DNA of 64,000 bases from Phytophthora sp. 'mugwort' (lineage: Eukaryota; Oomycota; Peronosporomycetes; Peronosporales; Peronosporaceae): the NCBI GenBank assembly GCA_033558025.1, contig JAUCEF010000006.1, positions 1,798,001 to 1,862,000 on the forward strand, written 5' to 3'. Made by a program: the position numbers and the translations under genes. How positions within the stretch are numbered: position 1 is the first letter of the stretch; the number at the start of each line of letters is the position of its first letter. This document shows positions 1 to 12,356 of the stretch, piece after piece. The notes below the pieces were generated by a model. That model did not search any database, was not told where the DNA came from, and saw only the letters and a list, made by a program, of their open reading frames with translations.

Positions 1-817
1 CACTCCTGACAGTGCCAGCACCTTCCACTCACTGAGGTTGAAGCCAAGGTACTGTCGACTCAAGTACATGAAGAGCGCCCCGAGCACCAAGTAGCAGACC
101 CCTCCAACTGCCGAAATGAACGTCTGCGCACAGATCACTCGTCCACGAGTATGTGCAGCGCTCACTTCCGCCAGATATACCGGCACGATCACGTAGATGA
201 TCCCAGCCGCTGCACCAAGCAGATATCTTCCTATCAGTACCGTAAGCTCCCCATAAGCAACTCCGACCAGCACCCAACCCACAATAAATGGGATGGCAGC
301 TAGCTCCAACGTGCCCGCTCGTCCCAATCGATCTCCGCAGTAACCAGCAGCTGCAGCTCCGAGCACCGTGCCCAGATACAAACAGGAGCGGAAGAAGAAC
401 TCGGCGTGCTCGTGTCTGGCTCGGAAGACGTCCACCTGCATGTTGTAGAGTCGTCCGGGTGCGATGGGGAACAGCGTCAACCAGGCACACGCCACGCCCG
501 CTGCCCCCATGGCTGCTACATGCAGTGCGAAGAAGGAGTTTCGCTGCCTCGCTAGCCGCTTCTGGCGGTACTCGGGTCTGCAATGTTCAATAAATAGGCG
601 ACGTCAGTGGTGCTGCATGTGACAGGAACAAGTTGAGGTGCACCGACCGCGAGTTGATGGGGGTGCTCTCGTTGCTCGGAGAGAGCTCGGACGCGTCCGA
701 CAGCTCCAATGGTGCCGAGATGTACTGGTGCGGCACGAAGGCGAAGTCACTGCGCGGAGGGTCCCGCAAACATTCCACCAGGTAGAGCCAACTCCGCGGG
801 CGGCGGCGAGCAACCAT
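1..817 (-). CDS. MFS sugar transporter, partial (C-terminus beyond window)
   Basis: Membrane sugar carrier of the major facilitator superfamily. Exon 2 (577 down to 1) encodes membrane segments with the sugar-porter signatures: GDRLGR after TM2, a GRYLLGAAAG stretch, and PVYLAEVSAAHTRGR, which matches the PxYxxExxPxxxRG motif after TM6. Exon 1 (817-648) encodes a soluble N-terminus of about 57 residues. A 70-bp intron (578-647) joins them in phase, with a CTGAC branch-point-like site and a GCAG acceptor. I chose the ATG at 817; an in-frame ATG at 892 is also possible. Only about 250 residues of a usual ~500 are in the window. Substrate cannot be read from the sequence. Confidence 0.82.
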
Positions 818-1110
818 GGCGGGCGAAGAGCAAGTGACGCCGCGGACGTTGTGCTGATTCTGATCTACTGTAGTGTAGTGAGCAGTCGCCAAGGTAAGGA
901 TCGACTGCGATTTATATCTTTGTATACTGCGAATTACGTATCTTTTTCGAATAGGTGATCAGCTTTAGCACTGTTTTAGCATCTGTAAGTAAATCTGGGT
1001 CAATAAAAGTGTCGAGCATACTATTTTGTAGTAACCGTGGGGTCCTGTAATGCATACACGTAAAGATGCACGTTGCAGTGATAAATTTAGCCAATCTGCT
1101 TTTATTTCCG

Positions 1111-3592
1111 CTACGAGGACGTCGAGTTCGAAGGTTTTACGACTGCATCATCTTCTAAACCAGGGTACTGCTGCGTCAGCTCGCTGCCCAGGTGCTTCTT
1201 CCAGCGGAACACGTTCAAGCACGAGTGCAGGAACGACTTGACGCGAACCTTGGCAGCTTCCTTGCGTGTCTTAGGGAACGGTGTGGTGTCCAGGCAGACG
1301 ACGCCCGGCAAAGAGAACATGTCGCTGTAGCCCATGCCAAAGACAATGGCGCCCGGACCCCACTCCTTCACATAGTTAGCGAGCTGAGTCGAGATCAGCC
1401 GCTTGCTCACAATATGGGCGCCATAGTAGTTCTTGGCGTCGATCCACCGGATAGGGACGCCGTTAATGATCACGGGGTCGAGCAACAAAATATCCGGAGA
1501 GATGACGCGGCGGCCGTGCGATACAAGCTGCTCTGCGCACAGCTCGGCTTGGGTTCTGTAAAGCGAAATAACAGGTTAGTTCGGTGCACCTGACACCGAG
1601 ACCACTGCTAGATAACGTACTTGAGACGTATCCCCTTGGCCTTGAGGAAGTGTTCAATGGCCCGTTCCAACGAGTCAGCATTGTACTGGGGTATTCCAAT
1701 GAATGGGTCACTCTTATGAATGCTGTCATACTCGATAGCTTTGCGCAGTTCATGCTGGTCACGCTTGGAAAGCTTCTCAGCAGGCTTTGCCAGAGCGTTC
1801 TACAAATGAGTAACACACAAAATTAGCGATCGATCCAATACCTAAATATCACAATCAATAGAAACTTGCGCACCTTGATCTCAACCTGGCTCTTGCCCTT
1901 GGCACGAAGAATAACGCGCATAAGCGACACTGGAGGATAGTTGTGTACCGTCGAGAGCTCGATTAAGCTGCGACCACTATTGTACTCGTCGCAAATAGTG
2001 GCCCGGTCACGGCGGACACGGTGCGTGTTGACCAGCAAGGACATGCGCAGCAACTGTTTCCGCAGGTTAATAGTCATGTTGGTCGTGATAGGAAGCATCC
2101 CCAAGAGTTTATCGATATGGTTCACTTGCTTCCGTTTCAGCCGGCGAAAAGTTTCTTGCTGAAGAATTAATCCTGCTGCCTGTGTCTCCAGCACCTGAGG
2201 GATCGGGGTCACAGGCCACTCCAACTCGATCGGAGTGAGGTCGTCAAACTTTTCCCGCGCGTCCTTAATGTCCTCCTTCGTCAACGACTGGTAGCTCGGC
2301 CCGTTACTGTATACAGACGACTGCATCGACGAAAATACAGACGACATTGCAAAACACGGGTCCAGTCCAACGGCGCGCACTCCCTCCATCACCGTCAGAG
2401 CACGATCCTTGCGTCCCGACTCGAGCGAAGTGAGCGACATGATCTCTGGCTCCACTTCCGAAAGTCGCATCTCCATCAAGATGTCGAAAAATGCATCCGA
2501 CCTCCAGACAATCGAAGCACGCAACAGCCAGTGCATATATGTGTGTACTGAAATTGAGCGCAGCAGGCGAAGCTGCTTCAATACCTTGACGGCACCGTCC
2601 AGATACTCCTGACGATAGCAAATATCAAGGAAACGGTTGTAGTCAGCCAGCTTCAGCTTTATGCCAGCTTCCTCCATTAAATCCCACAGCTCAATCACTT
2701 CCTCAGCAGCTGAAGCTTCGTCACACGCATCAAACAGCGTCCGCAGCGTAGCCTCGTCCACTTTCCGCCCCTGACAAAGCATATCCCGAACAATATGAAT
2801 ACCTTCGGATGGTTTTTTCGCCTCACAGCACGCAAGAACTCCAGGCGTCAGGAAGTTTTCATCCAAGTACGGGTTTCCAAAGTTGCGATATAAATCAAAC
2901 AGCTTGTGTGCGTTTTCAAACGATACTTGGCGGAGCTTAGTGATCAACGACGCGATCTCCTTTTCACTCGGCAGCGTCTTCTGCAGCGCCGCGATCTCCT
3001 GCAAAGTCATCGTAATCTTCTCCGTTTTCAGGTGTTTCAGTGGTATTGGCTCCTTCACCAGCGCCGGCACCACTGCAGTCTCCGCAACAGCCTTGTCCTT
3101 TGAAGGATTGTTCTGCTTGTCCTTCTCCTGACTTTTTGTGGCTACAGTAGTCGCTGCAGTTGTCTCCGCATCTCCACTCAGAGCTCTGGCCAGCATCGTC
3201 TCTTCGATCTCTTTCTGCGTCATTGGCTTGCGCTGCTTTTGCTTGGACTTCTTCTTCGGAGAACACGGCGTTGACTTCACTGTATTATCTGCCATCTGCG
3301 CTGCAGCATCAGAAGTTTCAGTCGTCGCTACTTTCTTCTTGCTTTTTTTGCTCTTGCGACGCTTAGCGGCAATGGGTTTGAGCGCTTCAGCATCTGCCGC
3401 TAAAGCAGAAGACGCCGCGGCTGCTGGTTCCGTCGAGTTGAACCGGATGAAGGCCCCATGACGCTGCTGCAGCACATTGATTGCATTTCCAGGAATCAGG
3501 AACGGCCGCTGTACTGGAGCGCGGATGGCCGAGGTCAGACCCAGACGACGCATGCCCGCGCGAGCGGCGGAGCACGAGGACCCCAGAAGCAT
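1111..3592 (-). CDS. Mitochondrial PPR-like protein fused to TPD/CDIN1-type PD-(D/E)xK nuclease domain
   Basis: Three exons in phase (3592-1874, 1799-1621, 1555-1111; introns of 74 and 65 bp) give about 780 residues. The N-terminus is Arg/Ser/Ala-rich with few acids, like a mitochondrial presequence, then a Lys/Ala low-complexity linker. Residues ~210-420 form helical PPR-like repeats (FENAHKLFDLYRNFG, AAEEVIELWDLMEEAG, DGAVKVLKQL). The C-terminal ~250 residues resemble CDIN1 (C15orf41): a helical part with YPPVSLMRVILRAKG, then SPD...WIDAK...GPGAIVFGMGYSD, which matches the TPD...WIESK...GPGLVIYWYGF pattern. SPD and IDAK supply the acidic and lysine residues of a PD-(D/E)xK site. I infer a mitochondrial RNA- or DNA-processing nuclease guided by PPR repeats; the family function is poorly known. 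Confidence 0.75.
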
Positions 3593-4470
3593 CGCGTTCA
3601 ATTGGCGTTTGGGTGGTCAGGATGCACAAGACCCGCGATACTTCATACTCCTGTAAGGTATTTTAAAGCGCAATGTTCCTGCGGACCACACAATTTCCTC
3701 AGTTATCATACTTTATCGGCCAATAAGAGCGCTCCATCAAATTTTAAATAACCAATTTGTTTTGGAAAAGTTTATTTTTGAGATGGAAATAAAGGGTCCA
3801 CAATTTCTGCTTCTTAGTTTTTTTTCAAATTGTCTCGGTCAAGCACTGAAGCCAAGACTGAGTACGGCACCTGTACTACTCCCTTTTCTTCCCTGCACCT
3901 CATCATGGAAGTAAAGTTGACCGTCCAAAGGACAACAGTTTATTAGCCGGCGTTCTAGAGTGTAACGGATCAAAGAGTTGGCTTTACTGTTATCGGTTTC
4001 TATGGTTCCTTTGAGCACAGGTCCGAAGACTTTATAGACCAGGTTAGGGTTCCGTTTCCATCTTGTGTTGTATCTGACCGCAAGTGACCGGGTCGGAGTT
4101 TAAAAGTCTCATATGGCTTAGATCTCTGTACTTCCTCGCGTTCATACTGTCTGCGTCCTCACAATAGTTTAACAGTTTCTCAAATTTCATGTAAGCGTCG
4201 CTTTATCATAAGCGTCAATTAGTTTAAGCCAATGACGAAGCTGCATATTTTCATTTGGCTTTGGGTTTGTCAGAAGCGTCACCTGTAATATTCGGTAATT
4301 TACTAGCCGTTTTTAGAGGTGAAATGTCTGGCAGCAGCCAGTTGGAATCTAGAGTGCAACAGCACCACTTATCGTTGGAGTAACGAAGACAAGACCTCAG
4401 ATCAAGGGCGTGGGCCGCATATCCAATCGGTTTCTGAGAAAGGCGGTGACCTACGAAACGAAACGAAGAT
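3593..4470. other. Gene-free stretch, nothing recognised
   Basis: AT-rich sequence upstream of the PPR-nuclease gene. Part of it must hold that gene's promoter. I see no coding frame with family resemblance, no RNA gene and no clear repeat. Confidence 0.5.
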
Positions 4471-4479
4471 GGCCACAAA

Positions 4480-6199
4480 TAACCCAGCAAACTTCGATCA
4501 ACGAAAAAACAAGTTCGAAAGTGGTTGGCTAATAAGCGCTACATCTACGAGCAGTGCGCACGACGGCGAGGAGCGCACTTCCTGCACCGCCCCCGAGGAG
4601 TGGCGACGGTGCTGACCCCCAGTTCCGAACTCGAGATTGTGGCGTGGGTCAACTCTTTGCGGCGGGATAGATTTCCTGTCTCTCTTGCAATGCTGAGTGC
4701 AAAAGCGCTGGAGGTGGCTCGATCTGTTAGTTTCGCGCGAACAATTTCGTGCATCTCATTCCTGGGCGAAGATGTTTATGCGCCGCCATCGTCTGTCGAT
4801 CTGAGGATGCACAAGGCAAGGCCAGAGCACGCCAAATGATGCCAGAGAGGCAGCGTGCGCATTCACCGCAACTGTTCGACAAGCATTGTTGAGAACGGTG
4901 TAACATAAATTTACTATGCGGATTAAACAGGTACAATACGTATTTGTGTATGGTGCAGTTACAGTTACATTACTGCTAACGTTTTCTGTATCTGTGTTTT
5001 TTTTAGTATTTGCCCCGTAGAACAATTGCCGCTGGCAATTCGAAACTGTCTGGGTTAAATGTGGTGGAAAAGAGAAGGAGCGAGTGACGGCCATGCTCCC
5101 AGCTGATTCAACCGGTGTGAGTACCACCCGTTCTTAGTTTTTAAGAGCAAACCGTCAACGTGCCCTGAAGTTGAAGTTGAAAACAAGTCCAAGCGAAATG
5201 GCGTCGGACAGTATGGGCTGAAGTGAGGCTGCACCAAGAGCGAACGGGCTGACAGATATATGGTAACACCAGAGTATGGTGGACGGCGGAAATGTCGATC
5301 AAGCTTCTCAGGTTTAAGTTTGCTGACCGCGAGGCACCTGACGAGCCGGTACTTCTTCTATGGGACGACTTATCCGGTCACTGGGCCGATAGTATCGTCC
5401 AATATGCAGCATTCGTTAGTGTGAGTCTAGTGAAGGTCCCGCCGCGTTACACTTATGTCTGTCGACAGCAGACATCTCGTGGAACAATCCGTTGAAAGAC
5501 GTGCTTCGAAAGCGTTGGGTGCAAATTTTACAAGAGCAGCTAGCTGATTTTCACATGATCGCCGCAGAAGCGAGGATCAGCGCAAAAAATCCGCACTCGA
5601 GTCGATGAAGCGCGACGCCAGGCCGCAATTGATCATATTGTGATGCCGGTGGCAGCATTTGCACCCCCGACGTCCGCGACCGTGTGGCACCAATTACCCC
5701 GGCGCTTTCTGCAACGATTCTTAGAGACCAAGCCCCTACGGCACCGACTCCGTCTAGAGGAGCAGTGTCGACAAAGGCTGTTGTTGTTCCTGAGTGGTCT
5801 ATGAGATCTGCAACCGTCTCAGATGGTTCCAGCCCACATTCCGACATTGAGCGGCAAGCTGCACGCGTTTCTCGAAGACGGCGCCAGCGGAAGAAGAATA
5901 GCGCCTTCGAGCTTTCTGAATTAAAACGAAGGCATGTTATTGTGTGGATCATTGAAGCCTGGAATGCATTGATGACGCAGACAATAGTTAGTGGCTTCGA
6001 TAAAGCTGGCCCACTCAACGATACGCGCACTCGTGAAGATGATACTAATACTTCACCTGGTGATGTTGGAGAGGCCATTGACAAGCTTCGAGGCCTACAG
6101 GTTGAGAATGCTGCTGCTACTCGCACCGTCAACTCCAGTGATGACGCAGCAAGCGTCTACATCTCCGTGTTGTCCAGTAGTAGCAGCGAGGAGAGCTAA
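4480..6199 (+). pseudogene. Decayed pogo/Tigger-like DDE transposase
   Basis: Fragments in several frames appear in the correct order for a pogo-like transposase. First a CENP-B-type helix-turn-helix (ELEIVAWVNSLRRDRFPVS then LAMLSAKALEVA, 4630-4725). Next a DDE core piece (ETVWVKCGGKEKERVTAML, ~5042-5100). Then LLLWDDLSGHWADSIVQYA and KVPPRYTYVC (~5353-5460), which carries the second catalytic Asp region. Last a C-terminal helix (VIVWIIEAWNALMTQTIV, ~5940-5990) in an open frame that ends at 6199. Stops and frameshifts separate the pieces, so it cannot make an enzyme. Confidence 0.8.
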
Positions 6200-6658
6200 A
6201 ATGCAATATTGTCCAGGCAGAAGACATAATACACTGAATCCTTGGCAAACGCATGCTTTTAGGAAAGTTGCATAATCTACATCATCAGTAACACCGCATA
6301 CCAAAGTCCGTCAGAATTAGGCTGCATACCTGCAGCCTAAGGGATAACTAGGCATACACACCATGCAGCACGGTGCCATGTTTCAGCGCGGTCCGTCGCC
6401 TGGTGGCCGACGAATCGCCGCTCCACCACTGCGCCTGGTGACTTGAGTGTTGCTGCGTTGGAAAAGTGGGCATTTTGTATCAGTACAGCATTAGCTCGTT
6501 TAAATTCGTGTATTTCAATGTTTTTTAACAGAGGCCGAAAGACCTACCCCATATGCATTTTGGGTGGCGCCTCGGATAGGGGGGATACGTATCGTTCTTA
6601 CTTTTTGCATTCATCACCTGCTCAAGTCATTTTCCTACTTACGTAAGTTACCGAAATC
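6200..6658. other. Gene-free stretch
   Basis: No coding frame with recognisable family content and no clear repeat. It separates two transposon relics. Confidence 0.4.
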
Positions 6659-7695
6659 GGCGCAAAGATGTGACCACTTTGCCAACGTCAACGTGCATTA
6701 CAGAGAAGGGAGCTCAAAAACCAAATTTTTGAAAGTGGTCACATCTTTCCGACCCCACCGATACTTTTCATTTGTCAAAATCTGATGGCCGTGAGCCAAT
6801 GAGATGGGGCACTTTCATCTCCATTATTCAAGATGCCAGTTGAGCGCATTCCGCTCCGGCTGACAAACCGCTACAGACTAGCGACTGCCGAGACGTACCT
6901 TCGCCACCCGGCTGGAGTATCGTTGCGTGCGTTTGCGCGTGCGCGCGACATCGACCACGTCACAGTGTTAGCGTGGGTCAAGCGCATAGACAAGCTGCGC
7001 GAGACGAAGCGATCATCGGCGCTCCCTTTCCGAGCAGCACGAGGACATCCTACTTGTACAGATTAGAACTTAAGGCGCCAACACTACATCGTTACCAGAG
7101 CCATGATTGTTTTCATGGCTCAAGAGATCATGCCTTCATTTTTTGAATCGAAAACGGTGGACCCTGCAATGTGCTGGTGCGCGAGGTATGTTGCACATAT
7201 TTGTTTACTTAGCATACGATATTTACTGACGTGTACTGATGATATAATTTAGTTTTATGAAGCGAAATCAGCTGACGCTGCGTCGTATAACTACTCGCGG
7301 CGCGCTTCACGTGAGGACCTGTTCTTTGCAAAAGCTGTGTTCTGTGAAGAGGTTCGCCGAGTTATTGCCGAAATCGTGGTGCCGTTGGATCCATCTGTGG
7401 ACCCTCGTCTGATGGTCTTTATCATGAATCAAACGGCGATTTTTGCGTCGGTGACGTCCCGCACTACTGTAGGAGAGGTTATCCCTTTCAACACCGAGAC
7501 CAAGCCAATGATAGCGCCAGTGTGCGAGAAGTGCTCGCCGGCGAAGTCGAGCAGCTTTCCGCTCAGGTCAGTCTGTAACCCGATTGGTAGAATATATGCC
7601 GATTTTGTTTATGTCAATCTTCGTAGAGTATTTGAATCAACCTTCTCTAAACCTAGACAATGTCCACATCTTTCCGCTGGTTACATCTTTCCGCC
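6659..7695 (+). mobile_element. Short pogo-like DNA transposon relic with terminal inverted repeats
   Basis: The left end GGCGCAAAGATGTGACC (6659-6675) and the inverted right end (7679-7695, GGCGGAAAGATGTAACC when reversed) differ at two positions of 17. The CACATCTTTCCG motif recurs just inside both ends (6740-6751 and 7665-7676), as seen in transposase binding arrays. Inside lies an N-terminal helix-turn-helix frame (6833-7066, VSLRAFARARDIDHVTVLAW) and a DDE-like fragment (7405-7470, MNQTAIFASVTSRTTV). The first frame stops early, so the copy is non-autonomous. No convincing target duplication was found. Confidence 0.6.
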
Positions 7696-9200
7696 GATGT
7701 CGGTATTGTATGGATGAATATCATCACTTATCCGACTGTACATAAGTGCGACCACACAAAGCCTAGGTAAAGCCAATGAAAATCATCCGACAGTATATAA
7801 AGTATAGTCAGAGCAAGTATAATGCGATATGCAAGCATGCTGATTGGTCGGAACCTAGGGACGGTGGTCATCCGCGCGAGCGATGCGAGCATGCCTGCGT
7901 TTTGCAGACCGTGGGCGAAACACGGGCGCAAACCAGGACCAACCAGTGTTCATCCGTTAAGCAAAGGCGCAGCCGTAGCGGGCTTAGGGTTCTGTCACCA
8001 GCGTGCCCTGCGAGCCGCCAGGGTTATTTGACTGCGCGGAGCTCATAGCTAGGTGACATGATATAGTGATATAGTGACACCCCATCTTTCGCCGTTTTAT
8101 GCGTGGTCGGAGGGTCGGATATTTTATGGTATGGAGTTCTTGTCAAAACGTAAGCAGATTGGCTTACTTTTTCCTGCAATGCCATATTGGCTGTGCCATG
8201 GCATATTCCCCACTATGTATTTGACTGGGGGTTATTATAAGCAACTCATGGATGCGACCCTTCCGCGAAATTGTAACTTGTGATTCGTAAGAGCGTAGTC
8301 CAAATAAAAAAAGGATTAATTTTTTGCACCGACGTACTGCACAGCCGGAATATTTGAAAAAAGTTTGTGGCCGTTTTGTCGGCTTAAAAGTCGGCAGAAA
8401 AAGTAGGTCTGACGCCTATTTTTCATGAGGGGAGACAACGTTTTGGAGGAGAAGCAAAGTTAAAGTGATTTTCAAGGTGGAAGAGTCTAATTAGGCACGA
8501 ATTTGTGGTGCAGATAACGACGCTATGGAGCTCGACATCGACATAGTGAGTGCCGCGGTGGTCGAGGAGAGTGTTGGAGATGTTGCCATGGACATGGATG
8601 CCGCTGCTTCAGATGTATACGCCTTCAATCAGCGCCAATTTGTGTCCTCGTTGGTTACATATAGCATAGATGAGGATTTGATCACTGAAGACGATGAAGA
8701 CATAAAATACGAGGTCGTCTGTTCATTGTGCTTGGAGCTGGGTTTGTTACTATGGACTGGTGATCGCTACGAGAGCCTCCCGGTGAGAAAATCACCGTTC
8801 GATCCGACTTCTACCCCAAGTTGACGACCCTGAGATCACCTACAGCGTACCGTAAAACGCTGCGTTGCCCACCTGAATCCTTCGATGCACGAGGTCAGGT
8901 TTTGAAGCCCTTGTACTTCAAGAAGTATGACCTTCCAGGGACAAATTCGCAGTACACTTTTGACTTTGGGTTGCGGTGTCGTCTTTCTCCAGTTGTGTAG
9001 CTGGTGACGTTCTTTGAGCGATAGCGTCTGTAGTATCTGCACTAGCGTCGCGCTCGTACGAAGCAGGAGCGACGTACTTCATGATGTTGCGCAGAATTCT
9101 TGCCAAAACGGAAACCCTCTCCAGGAGCATGGTGCGTATTTGCTTTTTTTAAAGGTCAGTTAAGAAAAAAAATCGACTTTGTAGACTTGGACAAGGAGAC
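7696..9200. other. Repeat-block spacer with one unassigned 99-codon frame
   Basis: No recognisable gene. A plus-strand frame (8525-8824) starts MELDIDIV and encodes an acidic 99-residue product rich in Asp/Val/Ala. It resembles nothing I know and I do not call it a gene. The rest shows only short shadow frames. Confidence 0.35.
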
Positions 9201-9529
9201 AACTTCTGTCGCCGACATTTTCCTCCGCCATTTAAGTTGTCAGCGAGAAAGGCCATCACTTTTCTAGTTGAACAATGCTCTAAGGACCAGACGAGAAGAT
9301 AAGGCACACCTTCAATTGGCATAATACAATATCCAGCGTCGCTTTACTAATATGGATGCGGACAGATCGCACGACACGACAGCAGAGACAATCAATGCGA
9401 GGACAATACCCGACGCGTGTATTTCCCAAGAAACCAGAAAGAAGTATACCGGCAACGTCAACGGCACTAAGAAGTGGCTGAGAGTGTTGCTCGCGGTGAA
9501 AGACCACAGCACAGCTAGATTTTGACAAC

Positions 9530-11000
9530 AATGATGATCTTAATCTCACGGAGTTCCACCCCGGCGCTTTTTTAGCAATTTTCTGGTGCACAAGGAGGTG
9601 TGGCAAAGTCAACTACTCTCAGTGGATATCGCAGTGCGATAAAGAATCTCTATTAATTGAAGGGATTGCACTGTGTGTGGAATATGGCGATGATATGAAG
9701 CAACTATTCTCTGGAATGAAGCGCCTCGAGCAGAGCATAACCAGTCTCGTTCTCCCAAGCATTCGGGCAAGCAGCCGCTAACGTTTTCTATCTACAAAGA
9801 ACTCTGCCGTTTAACGATCACATGAAGTGATGGGGTCATATCTTTTTTTCTAACTACCCAGTGGAATCTCATGTGTTATATCCGTATCATTTCAAAATCC
9901 CTAAACGCTATACTTGTTGTCAAAGGATGACAGGATTGGCACGATATTTTATAAAACAAAGACCAATCAGGAATGTACTAGCTCGCGCGACCCTCGTCAT
10001 CTTAATGCAAATCTGTTTTCTACGAATAATGCTGAGTGACGGCGTTGGGAATTGCTTTGGCGTACAACCCACGCATTCAACCCGGTCGATTATGTACTGG
10101 GTTTGACCCAAAAATTAGATTTGGCAAGGGGTGGGGGCCTTCTCCAAAAACATGTCGTCGCTAAAACCTATGCCACGCACTCAGTAAGAAAGGGGTTGGC
10201 GACTTTTGCCTGCGGAGGAGGTACCGGTGGCCCATCCATTGTTAGTGTCTGCCTCCGATGCGGGTGGTCACTGGTGGAGTTCAAGACAGATGCCTGCGTT
10301 AGGAGGCTGCCTGGGACAAATGTTTAGGGCGCGTTGTTGCTGGTATCTCCGTGAACAATCTAAATTTCGCCACCCGCCAGCCTCACTTTCGTGACAATTC
10401 TAAGAGCATGATCAAGTATTGTATTGCAGCAATGTTTCCGGAACTAGCTAGCGAATTTAATCTGCACGAGATTTTTCGGCAATGCCTTGCGTTTTTGGTT
10501 CACCACGATGGCGTTTTGCTGAGCAATTTACCAACTAACCATCACCTCCTATCGACGCAAATATTCACCAACACAACGACGTTAAGTAACCTATGCACTA
10601 AGCTGGAGGTTTGCTAGCCGGACTGGATGGAGCCCTCAGAATACCGCCGCACATCGAACTCTATAAGAAACTTGATCTACAGGAAAAGGCGATAGATGCA
10701 CTTCCCGACGTGCTTGAGCAACGAATGGAGAAGGTACTGTAGGAGAAGGGTGTGGCAGTCGGTAATATTAATCTTTACGTGAGGAAATCAGATTGGACTT
10801 CAGCAACCAAAATCAACAGCACCAGCGACAATATCTTCAGGGACACACCGGACCTTTTTTTGTGGGAAGGCAAGTTTCACAAACTACTAAAAACTTTTGA
10901 ACTTCCCAGCATTTGATCCTCTTGGGTCTTGGACACTGCGGTGGTTCGGTGATACGTGGCGTGGCTATCCTCCCAACAAAGCTATATCGTTAGATGATTT
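9530..11000 (+). pseudogene. Decayed Crypton tyrosine recombinase
   Basis: Pieces in three frames follow the order of a Crypton (YR DNA transposon) protein. An N-terminal core-binding region carries SGYRSAIKNLY (~9624-9656), then VEYGDDMKQLFSGMKRLE (~9679-9732) and KQPLTFSIYKELC (~9770-9808). Next come TKTNQECTSSRDPRHLNANL (~9955-10014) and the catalytic block THSVRKGLATFACG (~10179-10220), whose Arg is the second catalytic Arg. A region near 10280-10370 resembles the VQDRYIRYEAAGD..GR..GL part. After it a WTLRW...NKAISLDDL tail (~10930-11010) fits the C-terminal domain. Several frameshifts and stops are present. Confidence 0.72.
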
Positions 11001-11746
11001 AGACAAACCGAAAAAAGGTGACTTTGGCAGAATGGGCTATCATGATAAAGCATATTATCAACGCTATTGAAGCACAAACGTACGAACCTGTACCTCGATT
11101 CCGTGACGAAGCTCATGCTATCGAGTTATTCAACGTGGGCTACAAAACTTAAAAACGAAAGCCCAGTAGGCGTTAACGCAGAACCAATCAGATCATACTT
11201 ACCGCCGCGCTGAGGCTAACTCGTCAAGCTGAAAGCACAGGGGTTCGACTCTTCCCATTGAAGAGGTGGAAACGTCCTGCAATCAGGAGGCGTCAACACG
11301 CGGATAGAGGATAACAATACAACGTTGTGTGAAAAAAGCACTAATCATAGAGGACAGCAATACAGCGTTTAGAGAGTCAGTACACAATAAACAACACGTT
11401 AACAGCATTCTTATCTACACAAGAAGAGAGTAATGTCCTAGAGCTCTTCGAGAAATGAACCAAACGCCAGCTCACACCCACGTTTCCAGACAATGAAAAT
11501 GAGTTTTCCTATCGTCGGAATCAAGCAGTTAGGTTTCCCCAAGTCAAGTCATCGGTCGCAGTATTGATGTATGTTGTAATGCTGTGAGCTATTATATACC
11601 GCTATTTGCAGGCCCCTAATCCGTCGGTCTAACCGTTACTGTTAGCTGCGCATTTATGAGACACTTCCTTTTTGCGATTAACGAGCTTTCGTCTTACTTG
11701 CTTGGCCCAGCCAAACGATTCTTCGTCCACCGAAGTTGCAGTATCT

Positions 11747-11758
11747 GGGGGGGGGGGG
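11747..11758. repeat. Homopolymer of 12 G
   Basis: Twelve consecutive G residues in repeat-rich DNA. No coding context. Confidence 0.9.
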
Positions 11759-12335
11759 CAAAATGCACAGAGAGGATATTCGAGTTCTGTCGCATACTTA
11801 GATATCTACTAGTGGCAACGTTACATTTTTTTTTATCATCACATGGTTTAGATAACGAGATATGCTCTTTCAAGATAACAAATAGCAAAGCAACACTGTT
11901 ATGTCGCTCGCTGGGAGTATTGTCACAACATAATTAGGAATGTAACACAAGTCTACTAGTGGGAGCGTTGCGGAGCCGGCTCCAGACACAAAACACCTGG
12001 CATTTAGAGTCTAGAAACGAAAAGCGATTGTTTTCGTCGGGAGAACACCTTGTAAGCTTCAATGGTCTGGAATATTACTTGCGAGCGGTTCTATCGACAC
12101 ATGACAAGGCTAGCGCATGATTAATAAACACGGGCGGAGAGTACTACTACCCAACCAAGCTATACTGCTCTGAAATGAATTTTTTCATGAAAAGGAAGAC
12201 GATATCTGCTCCCAGTATTATGATAGTATTGGCTTAACTACAGACCATATTAACGAGGGTACTATTGAAGGCTCAGACACGCGTTGGGTGCAGGGCCTTT
12301 GGTAGAGAAATACCACAATTCGGTTTCTCCACCAG

Positions 12336-12356
12336 CCCCCCCCCCCCCCCCCCCCC
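12336..12356. repeat. Homopolymer of 21 C
   Basis: Twenty-one consecutive C residues on the plus strand, the longest single-base run in the window. True length may vary between reads because such runs are hard to sequence. Confidence 0.9.

Noticed and set aside
29..593. Long frames in the other phases over the sugar transporter
   Set aside because: They are shadows; only the frame with sugar-porter motifs makes sense.
8525..8824. 99-codon acidic frame
   Set aside because: No homology recognised, no promoter or splice context, and it sits among transposon relics; noted only in the spacer entry.
11220..11270. GGTTCGACTC, a tRNA T-loop-like string
   Set aside because: The surrounding stems do not pair (CAGGG has no matching 3' strand) and no D- or anticodon arm can be drawn.
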